From: an uncultured Veillonella sp.
Lineage (GTDB): Bacteria; Bacillota; Negativicutes; Veillonellales; Veillonellaceae
Direction: 5' to 3'
Assembly: GCA_900549845.1 (NCBI GenBank)
Contig: URPT01000008.1
Location: 1-23,445, forward strand
Length of the DNA stretch: 23,445 nucleotides
A program made the translations under genes and the position numbers. Positions 17,661 through 23,445 of the stretch are shown in pieces. The notes under the pieces are model-generated. The model ran no database searches and had not been told where the DNA came from. It worked only from the letters and a program-made list of their open reading frames with translations. Position 1 is the first letter of the stretch; each line of letters opens with the position of its first letter.

Positions 17661-17683
17661 CTGTACCTATGAATTAGTCCTAT
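17661..17683. repeat. Collapsed third copy of the element flank
   Basis: A 23-nt block starting CTGTACCTATGAA matches 17557-17579 of copy 1 at 20 of 23 positions and lies 104 bp downstream of it. Just before it, AAAAAAGTTAGCGTCCTTTTT (17636-17656) occupies the place of the long inner stem-loop, as if the hairpin had been lost. Confidence 0.6.
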
Positions 17684-17731
17684 TAAATCTGAATGCCATT
17701 AACGAGTTAGCGTAACTTCGCTGTATCAAGC

Positions 17732-17765
17732 GAAAGGAGGAGGATGGCTTAGCCATCCTCCTTTC
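17732..17765. terminator. GC-rich hairpin in the carbonic anhydrase-bioD spacer
   Basis: GAAAGGAGGAGGATGGCT pairs with AGCCATCCTCCTTTC, leaving one GGA triplet bulged. A pyrimidine-rich tract follows, but there is no long T-run, so termination activity is uncertain. Confidence 0.55.
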
Positions 17766-17782
17766 TCATTTCTCTATAAAGC

Positions 17783-17994
17783 CAACCTATTATTTTCGCT
17801 TTTAAGGTTGTAGGTAGGACTATATGGGACTGTTACATAAGTACAGCCATAAAAATCACAGAACCTAGTAAAGAGCGACTTAGTTTACTATGGAGCGATG
17901 AGCTAGGTTCTGTGATTTTTAATCTGGCTCCCACTGATGTATTTGGGCCCCATATAGTCCTATCATAGTTAACCTTAAGCGTAATAATAGGTTG
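17783..17994 (+). repeat. Compound inverted-repeat element, copy 2
   Basis: Three nested inverted repeats share one centre. The outermost arms CAACCTATTATT (17783-17794) and AATAATAGGTTG (17983-17994) pair, with partial pairing continuing inward. The middle arms TAGGACTATATGGG (17815-17828) and CCCATATAGTCCTA (17949-17962) are perfect. The innermost is an 18-bp perfect stem (17851-17868 with 17903-17920) around a 34-nt loop. The loop carries AGCGACTTAG and TGGAGCG, and the left flank carries the 23-nt block of copy 1 in inverted orientation (17824-17846). The right edge touches the bioD -35. Confidence 0.85.
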
Positions 17995-18021
17995 ACTATA
18001 TATTCCGTTTGGCTGTATATT
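17992..18021 (+). promoter_or_regulatory. Candidate bioD promoter
   Basis: TTGACT (17992-17997) and TATATT (18016-18021) are 18 bp apart, giving a predicted start near 18028. The -35 overlaps the last three bases of the compound repeat element. Confidence 0.6.
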
Positions 18022-18030
18022 GTAATTAGA

Positions 18031-18062
18031 TTGTAAACTTACTCACATAAATTAGTTAACCT
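18031..18062. promoter_or_regulatory. Candidate BirA (biotin repressor) operator
   Basis: TTGTAAACT, 14 bases, then AGTTAACCT resembles the known BirA operator pattern TTGTAAACC-N14/15-GGTTTACAA. The left half fits at 8 of 9 positions and the right half at about 6 of 9. The site lies right at the predicted transcription start and 34 bp before bioD, where bound BirA-biotinyl-AMP would block initiation. Confidence 0.6.
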
Positions 18063-18096
18063 ATGCGGCGTTAAGTATCGCTGAGAGGAGACATGT

Positions 18097-18849
18097 ATGA
18101 AGCAGTTAGGTATTTCTATAATTGGTACAGATACAGATGTAGGCAAGACGTTTGTGACAGGGCTGTTAGGGGCTATGGCTGTAGATGATGGTTTTGCGGT
18201 TGGTATGGTTAAACCAGTGTCATCTAGTGCGGTACCTTTTCCTGAATGCGTAACGATGGATGAGGATAATTATAATGTTGGCCTTGAAAGTAAGGATGCT
18301 ACGCATTTAATGCGTTGCGCAGGTATTCCGGAATCTCGTCGTCATGAAGTAAATCCATATGCTATCGCTGGTGATTTTTCTCCCCGCCTTGCTGCAGAGC
18401 TATCTGGTATAGAAATCGATTATGATGGTGTAGTAGCTCATATATTAGATGTTGTTAATCGCTATGATCTAACCTTTGTAGAAGGTGCTGGCGGTATTAC
18501 AACACCGCTCTATGGTGATAAAACGTTCACAGATTTGATGAAAGATATTAAATTGCCGGCTATCGTTGTCGCTGATGGACGTCTGGGCTCCATTAACCGT
18601 GCCATTTTGACTTGTGAATACGCAAAGATGCATGGTATTGAGGTGAAAGCCATCATCGTAAATGATACAACAGCAGTAGATCCGTTCTTGTTAAAAACAA
18701 ATGTAGAGGATATGGAGCGGTATACAGGGATTCCTGTAGTGGCTGTTGTACCACCATATCAAGGTCCAGATATTCAAAAGGTTCAACTTGGCTGGGCTCG
18801 ATCCTTTGTGGATTCTAAGAAAGTATGGAATACCGTGTTAGGTCTATAA
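18097..18849 (+). CDS. bioD: Dethiobiotin synthetase
   Basis: BioD closes the ureido ring of dethiobiotin from 7,8-diaminopelargonate, carbon dioxide and ATP, the second last step of biotin synthesis. The 250-residue protein has the P-loop GTDTDVGKT (residues 10-18), the substrate-binding MVKPVSS segment, the VEGAGGITTPLYG motif that binds ATP and diaminopelargonate, and the nucleotide-binding end VVAVVPPYQGP. It is slightly longer than the usual 220-230 residues. GAGAGGAG precedes the ATG. It is transcribed towards bioA, the gene for the preceding step, across 126 bp with no clear terminator, so the two are probably one unit. Confidence 0.94.
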   Translation: MKQLGISIIGTDTDVGKTFVTGLLGAMAVDDGFAVGMVKPVSSSAVPFPECVTMDEDNYNVGLESKDATHLMRCAGIPESRRHEVNPYAIAGDFSPRLAAELSGIEIDYDGVVAHILDVVNRYDLTFVEGAGGITTPLYGDKTFTDLMKDIKLPAIVVADGRLGSINRAILTCEYAKMHGIEVKAIIVNDTTAVDPFLLKTNVEDMERYTGIPVVAVVPPYQGPDIQKVQLGWARSFVDSKKVWNTVLGL

Positions 18850-18975
18850 AGCTTAACTATTAGTGCTGGAAATTATATGCATCAATTTAGCGTAGTTAGA
18901 TACAGTAATTTTACTAAAAATATGTATCGTAAAGAGAGTTATAGTTTGTAAAATTTGTACGTATGAGGTGAGGAA

Positions 18976-20364
18976 ATGGCAGAGAAACAGCTTTCACAAG
19001 CAGCACAATGGGACCATGAGTTCGTATGGCATCCATTTACACAAATGCAAGATTGGTTAGCACAAGAACCAGTAGTAATTGAACGTGGTGAGGGGGTATA
19101 CCTCATCGATGAGAACGGTAAAAAGTATTATGACGGCGTATCTTCCTTATGGGTTAACATTCACGGACATAATCATCCTGTATTAAACCAAGCATTGAAG
19201 GAACAAGTGGATAAAATTGCTCATAGTACATTGCTCGGTCTTGTAAGCCCACCATCTGCACAGTTGTGTAAAGAATTGGTAGAGCTCGCTCCAGAAGGAT
19301 TAAATAAAGTATTCCTATCTGATGATGGTAGTACAGCTATTGAAGTTGCCATCAAGATGGCCTACCAATACCGTCAACTTGTAGGACAAACAAAGAAAAC
19401 TAAGTTCATTGCCCTTAATGCAGGCTATCATGGGGATACATTAGGCACCGTATCTGTAGGTGGTATTCAATTGTTCCACCAAGTATTCCATAATTTATTA
19501 TTCAAACCTTTGACATTGCCAAGCCCTGGCGTATATCGTGACGTAGCAGATCGAGAAAAGGCCTTTGAAGAGTCTTTGGCTGAACTAGAACGCATCCTCA
19601 ATGAAGAGGGTGATGAAATCACAGCTCTCGTTATGGAACCATTAGTACAAGCTGCAGCAGGCATGCTCGTAATGCCTCATGGCTATTTGAAACGGGTTCG
19701 TGAATTAACGGCGAAACATGATGTATTCCTCATTGTCGATGAGGTAGCCACAGGCTTTGGCCGTACTGGTAAATTCTTTGCCTGTGAACACGAAGGTGTG
19801 GCTCCAGATTTCATGACCTTGTCTAAAGGGATTACTGGCGGTTATATGCCTCTCGCTGCCACATTGACTACACAACGTGTATTCGATGCCTTCCTCGGCA
19901 CATTTGAAGAAAAGAAAACCTTCTACCATGGACACTCCTATACAGGTAATGCCTTGGCTTGTGCCGTTGCATTAGCTTCGTTGAAAGTATTCCGCGATGA
20001 AAAGGTTATCGAAGGATTACCTAAGAAAATTGAGGCTTTCACTAATGCATTGAAGCCAATCGAAAACCTGAAACATGTTAAAGAGGTTCGTCAACGTGGC
20101 CTCATCGTAGGGATCGAACTTGAAAAAGATGTGGCTACTCATGAGGCGTATCGTCCAAATGATGCGGTAGGGGCTAAGGTGGCTATCCTTGCTCGTGAAC
20201 AAGGCCTCATCTGTCGTCCAATCGGTGATGTGGTGATCCTTATGCCGCCATTGGCGTCCACTGTGGAACAATTAAGGGATATGGTTCGCATTGTTGGTGA
20301 AAGTATCCAACGCGCTACTGAAGAAGAGGGCATCCTCGAAGATTTACGTCCAATCATTCTATAA
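18976..20364 (+). CDS. bioA: Adenosylmethionine-8-amino-7-oxononanoate aminotransferase
   Basis: BioA is a PLP-dependent aminotransferase that makes 7,8-diaminopelargonate from 8-amino-7-oxononanoate, normally with S-adenosylmethionine as amino donor. The 462-residue protein opens with the family signature VWHPFTQMQDW. It contains SSLWVNIHGHNHP, SDDGSTAIEVAIKMA (cofactor phosphate binding), YHGDTLGTVSVGG, DEVATGFGRTG (aspartate contacting the PLP ring) and LSKGITGGYMPLAA with the Schiff-base lysine. AGGTGAGG supports the ATG. No bioB, bioF, bioC or bioH is present in the window. Use of lysine instead of S-adenosylmethionine, as in some Firmicute relatives, cannot be excluded from the sequence alone. 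Confidence 0.94.
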   Translation: MAEKQLSQAAQWDHEFVWHPFTQMQDWLAQEPVVIERGEGVYLIDENGKKYYDGVSSLWVNIHGHNHPVLNQALKEQVDKIAHSTLLGLVSPPSAQLCKELVELAPEGLNKVFLSDDGSTAIEVAIKMAYQYRQLVGQTKKTKFIALNAGYHGDTLGTVSVGGIQLFHQVFHNLLFKPLTLPSPGVYRDVADREKAFEESLAELERILNEEGDEITALVMEPLVQAAAGMLVMPHGYLKRVRELTAKHDVFLIVDEVATGFGRTGKFFACEHEGVAPDFMTLSKGITGGYMPLAATLTTQRVFDAFLGTFEEKKTFYHGHSYTGNALACAVALASLKVFRDEKVIEGLPKKIEAFTNALKPIENLKHVKEVRQRGLIVGIELEKDVATHEAYRPNDAVGAKVAILAREQGLICRPIGDVVILMPPLASTVEQLRDMVRIVGESIQRATEEEGILEDLRPIIL

Positions 20365-20406
20365 TAATTTACGTCTAAGTATTTTATAAAGACTTAAGGT
20401 AAACGT

Positions 20407-20463
20407 AAAAGCTATATATGTCATGATTCTACGGTTCTAGAGTCGTCGGCATATATAGCTTTT
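20407..20463. terminator. Terminator downstream of bioA
   Basis: AAAAGCTATATATG (20407-20420) and CATATATAGCTTTT (20450-20463) form a perfect 14-bp stem with a 29-nt loop. The loop can pair further (GATTCTA with TAGAGTC, one mismatch), followed by TTTT. Its minus-strand loop starts CCGAC, like the narK element, but the match is too short to claim kinship. Confidence 0.75.
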
Positions 20464-20580
20464 TATATGTTTAGCGTATAATATTTCGTTAAGTCTTTAA
20501 ACTATAGACTATACATTGTGAAAATTCGATGATATTTTTGCATATCTATGATACTATATACGTATAAAGGAGGTCATCGT

Positions 20581-21921
20581 ATGGACATTTATGTAATTAT
20601 GCAAGTTATTATTTTATTTGGTGCCATCTTCCTCGGCGTTCGTCTAGGTGGTATGGGCATCGGTTACGCTGGCGGCCTTGGTGTAGTGTTGTTAAGCCTC
20701 GGCATGGGGATGTTCCCAGGGCAGATTCCTTGGGATGTAATCCTCATCATCATGTCTGCTATCGCTGCTATTTGTGCTTTACAACTCGCTGGCGGTCTCG
20801 ATTATTTGGTGCGTATTGCAGAAGGTATTTTGCGTAAAAATCCTAAGCATATCAACTACTTAGCACCAACTGTTACGTATTTTTTAACTATTCTAGCAGG
20901 TACTGGTCATACAGCATTTTCTATGATTCCTGTAATTGTAGAGGTGGCAAAAAGTGAAAATATTAAGCCATCTGTACCATTATCCATTGCCGTTGTAGCA
21001 AGCCAAATTGGTATTACAGCGAGCCCAGTATCCGCAGCAGTTGTTGCTATGAGTGGTTTCCTTGAACCATATGGGGTTAACTATCCAACATTGCTTGCCA
21101 TCTGCATTTCTACTACATTCGTAGCGGTTATGATTACGGCATTTATCATGTCTACCTTCGCGAATAATGATTTGTCTTCCGATCCAGTTTACCAAGAACG
21201 TCTGGCAGCATGTCATGTGGCTCCACCTCGTGAAAAGAGTGCTGATTTCCACTTGAAACCAGGTGCGAAAACTTCTGTATTGATTTTCTTGATTGGTATT
21301 ATTTGTATCGTATTCTATGCAACTGCCATCTCCAAGAACATTGGTCTTATTAAACCTGTTATTTTTGGTCGAAATGATGCCATCGTTGGTTTCATGATGG
21401 TAATTGCAGCGGCTATTACATTCTTCTGTAAAATTGATACAGCACAACTTGTTAATACAAGCACATTTAAATCCGGTTTATCCGCATGTGTCTGCGTACT
21501 AGGCGTAGCATGGTTGGGCGATACTTTTGTAAAAGGTCATATTCCTGAAATTAAAGCTCTTGCATCTAGCTTGGTAACAGCATATCCATTCCTATTAGCT
21601 GTAGCATTCTTCTTTGCTAGTACATTGTTGTATAGCCAAGCGGCGACTACACAAGCATTGGTACCAGCTGTAATTCTAGCTCTCGGCATTACGCCAGAGA
21701 ACCCAGGATCCGTATACATTATTATCGCTTCCTTCGCAGCCGTATCTGCACTCTTCGTATTGCCTACATACCCAACACTTTTGGGGGCTGTACAAATGGA
21801 CGATACCGGCTCAACACGAATCGGTAAGCTTGTATTTAACCATCCGTTCTTTATCCCTGGCGTACTTGCCATTGCTATTTCAGTAGCACTTGGCTTCGTA
21901 GTAGCTCCATTGATGTTGTAA
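20581..21921 (+). CDS. Anaerobic C4-dicarboxylate transporter, DcuA/DcuB family
   Basis: A 446-residue inner-membrane carrier with about ten to twelve hydrophobic segments. Family members exchange fumarate, malate or aspartate for succinate during anaerobic growth. Visible motifs are GVRLGGMGIGYAGGLGVVLL at the N-terminus, QLAGGLDYLVRIAE, RRNP-like RKNPKHINYLAPTVTYFLT, AGTGHTAFSMIPVI and ASQIGITASPVSAAVVAMSG. The N-terminus resembles DcuA slightly more than DcuB. The ATG at 20581 is preceded by AAAGGAGGT and is preferred to the upstream start at 20548, which covers the ribosome binding site. Veillonella-type metabolism of malate and fumarate fits the assignment. The direction of transport is not known. 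Confidence 0.9.
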   Translation: MDIYVIMQVIILFGAIFLGVRLGGMGIGYAGGLGVVLLSLGMGMFPGQIPWDVILIIMSAIAAICALQLAGGLDYLVRIAEGILRKNPKHINYLAPTVTYFLTILAGTGHTAFSMIPVIVEVAKSENIKPSVPLSIAVVASQIGITASPVSAAVVAMSGFLEPYGVNYPTLLAICISTTFVAVMITAFIMSTFANNDLSSDPVYQERLAACHVAPPREKSADFHLKPGAKTSVLIFLIGIICIVFYATAISKNIGLIKPVIFGRNDAIVGFMMVIAAAITFFCKIDTAQLVNTSTFKSGLSACVCVLGVAWLGDTFVKGHIPEIKALASSLVTAYPFLLAVAFFFASTLLYSQAATTQALVPAVILALGITPENPGSVYIIIASFAAVSALFVLPTYPTLLGAVQMDDTGSTRIGKLVFNHPFFIPGVLAIAISVALGFVVAPLML

Positions 21922-21965
21922 TGGTGAAAGCTAATTAAGGCTAATACAAAAGATAATAAAATTAC

Positions 21966-21998
21966 AAAAGGACGTAACTCTTAAAGTTACGTCCTTTT
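21966..21998. terminator. Bidirectional terminator between dcu-type gene and fur-type gene
   Basis: A perfect 14-bp stem, AAAAGGACGTAACT with AGTTACGTCCTTTT, has a 5-nt loop and T-runs on both strands. It serves convergent genes. Confidence 0.9.
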
Positions 21999-22023
21999 TC
22001 TTGCATTTACTTATAGATTTTTA

Positions 22024-22431
22024 CTAGCCTTTATTCTTGCAGTTTTTACAGATCCCCGCAATTTCTAGATGATGTTCTGTCACCGTGAAGCCTGCATCTG
22101 TTAGTTCCTGTGGCATTTGCACGACAGGGCAGGTGTGGAGCGGAATCATGGCGCCACATTTAGTACATACTGCATAGTGACGATGCGTATGAGGGGTAAT
22201 CTCATAATATGCCATATCGCTGCCCATGAGTGTTGTACGGGTAACAATATCTTTTGTTTCTAATAATTCAAGCGTACGGTAGATGGTAGACATCCATGTG
22301 GTGCTACCATCGCCTAATCGCTCTGCGATTTCCATAGCAGTAATCGGTTTATCTGTAGTTGTTAATACTGACCAAATGGCTTCGCGCTGTTTGGTCTTTT
22401 TTATGCCTTCAGGCCAATTTGTTGTATTCAT
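22024..22431 (-). CDS. Fur-family metalloregulator, probably Zur-like
   Basis: A 135-residue regulator. The N-terminal winged helix includes KTKQREAIWSVL, ITAMEIAERL and TWMSTIYRTLELLE, the recognition helix pattern of Fur proteins. The C-terminal half has the metal-binding HTHRHYAVCTKCG, a second EHHLEIAGICKNC, and therefore the two CxxC pairs that hold a structural zinc. It lies downstream of a ZnuB-type permease on the same strand, so zinc sensing (Zur) is the likeliest role, though manganese or peroxide sensing is possible. The ATG at 22431 gives a standard Fur N-terminus; a GTG at 22500 would add 23 atypical residues. Its DNA sites may include the upstream end of this operon, outside the window. 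Confidence 0.85.
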   Translation of the reverse strand: MNTTNWPEGIKKTKQREAIWSVLTTTDKPITAMEIAERLGDGSTTWMSTIYRTLELLETKDIVTRTTLMGSDMAYYEITPHTHRHYAVCTKCGAMIPLHTCPVVQMPQELTDAGFTVTEHHLEIAGICKNCKNKG

Positions 22432-22502
22432 AACGCTCTTTCGATTCTGTTTTAATACTAAATATGCTACACAAGTATAAGTAGATAATTTATTTTGCAC
22501 AG

Positions 22503-22537
22503 GATAGCTGTCTTATTTTGCTAATAGAATAGCTATC
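22503..22537. other. Hairpin between znuB-type and fur-type genes
   Basis: GATAGCT (22503-22509) pairs with AGCTATC (22531-22537), and TATT pairs with AATA inside, separated by a 4-by-4 internal loop. There is no T-run, so it could be an mRNA processing or stability element, or an operator. Function unknown. Confidence 0.35.
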
Positions 22538-22560
22538 TATATATTGATGATTATCTTTGT

Positions 22561-23371
22561 TTACTTGCTAAATTGCATACGGCGTAGGATGGTTCTGATG
22601 TTTTTGATAACTAATACTACGAGTAGTATTGCAACCGATGTAAGAGATACAAAACCACCTGGAGCTACGTTGAGATAATAGGATCCGAATAGGCCGATGA
22701 CCATGGCTAGCAAACTAAATCCAATAGAACAGAGTAATGTGGTCCTAAATCCTTTTTCTAATTGTAATGCCGATGCTACAGGCAAGGCAATCATAGCACT
22801 TAATACGAGAACACCAACGATTTTAATAGAAATGGATACGGCCGCAGCCATTAAGATGGCAAAGATGTAATTGATAAAATCAACCTTAACACCGGCTACA
22901 CGGGCTGCCTCTTCATCATAAGCGATGTAAAGAAGTGAGTTATATAAGAAATATAAGGTTAAAACAGATAGAATTGTTAGGGCTGCAATACTAATCATAT
23001 CCGTAGTGTTTACGGTTAAGATACTGCCAAAGAAGAATACATTGGCGTTAGCTTTTAATTTACCTGAACTAATAAGGGTAATAGCGGTACCAATACTTAG
23101 GGATAATATAATTGTTAGAATTAAATCGAGATGGTGGGAGAAGTATTTCCGTAAGAATTCTATGAGGGCACCACAGATGGCGGTAAAGATAAATGCTCCT
23201 AGAATAGGGTTTGTATTTGTTAATAGACCTAATGTAATACCTGCAAGGGATGCATGGCTCATGGTATCACCAATCATACTAGAACGGCGTAGTACCATAA
23301 AGATACCGATACAGGGACATAAGAGGGAAATGCAGATAGCTACAAAGAAGGCGTTTTGCATAAAATCATAA

Positions 23372-23379
<8 letters not shown>
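22561..23379 (-). CDS. Zinc/manganese ABC transporter permease, ZnuB family
   Basis: A 272-residue permease of the ABC-3 family that imports zinc or manganese with an ATPase and a metal-binding lipoprotein. About eight membrane segments are visible. Family motifs include GIFMVLRRSSMIGDTMSHASLAG near the N-terminus, with its conserved GD..SH, then AYDEEAARVAGVK, the loop that contacts the ATPase, and KIVGVLVLSAMIALPVA. The ATG at 23379 has GAGGAGG just upstream and matches the family N-terminus; a TTG at 23394 is in frame but covers that site. The upstream gene appears to overlap this start by 8 nt, and the fur-type regulator follows. The metal is taken as zinc from the Zur-like neighbour. Confidence 0.9.

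Positions 23380-23445
<66 letters not shown>

Noticed and set aside
20520..20580. Promoter for the Dcu-type gene
   Set aside because: Several TTGNNN and TATAAA-like hexamers occur, but none is paired at 16-18 bp spacing with confidence.

Overview
The window is a piece of a low-to-moderate GC chromosome, almost certainly from Veillonella or a close relative in the Negativicutes. The evidence is an SLH-domain outer-membrane barrel protein of the OmpM type (a diderm Firmicute hallmark), Firmicute-style AGGAGG ribosome binding sites, a complete membrane nitrate reductase operon, an anaerobic C4-dicarboxylate carrier and biotin genes. The genus is an inference from gene content; no search was run.

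Region 1 (1-8930) is a nitrate respiration locus. narK (minus strand) is divergent from a Crp/Fnr-family regulator, which is followed on the plus strand by narG, narH, narJ and narI. The last four overlap tightly. The shared narK/regulator spacer holds a perfect 19-bp palindrome and a Crp-like box. A strong hairpin-plus-T-run sits between the regulator and narG with no obvious new promoter after it.

Region 2 (8931-12261) looks iron-related. Two paralogous small haem-binding membrane proteins, like ferric reductase transmembrane domains, flank an SLH-porin gene whose promoter overlaps a near-consensus Fur box. All three genes share the same translation leader.

Region 3 (12262-16891) holds an MdtG-like MFS gene broken by a single-base frameshift, a 10-copy TTGTAG repeat, a LysR regulator, a LysE/ArgO-type exporter and a YeiH-type putative sulfate exporter.

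Region 4 (16892-20580) holds a beta-carbonic anhydrase, a 659-bp gene-free stretch, and bioD then bioA. The gene-free stretch contains two related compound inverted-repeat elements in opposite orientation plus a collapsed third copy. The bioD promoter begins at the edge of one element and is followed at once by a good BirA operator candidate.

Region 5 (20581-23445) holds a DcuA/DcuB-type carrier facing a minus-strand zinc/manganese uptake operon: the C-terminal tail of a probable ABC ATPase cut by the window edge, a ZnuB-type permease and a Fur-family (Zur-like) regulator. The ATPase tail appears to be made of a GCCTGA hexamer repeat running off the window.

The most noteworthy undescribed signal is the family of compound hairpin elements around 17.4-18.0 kb, with a possible distant relative downstream of narK. 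Next come the Fur-linked reductase/SLH-porin cluster and the two hexanucleotide repeat tracts.
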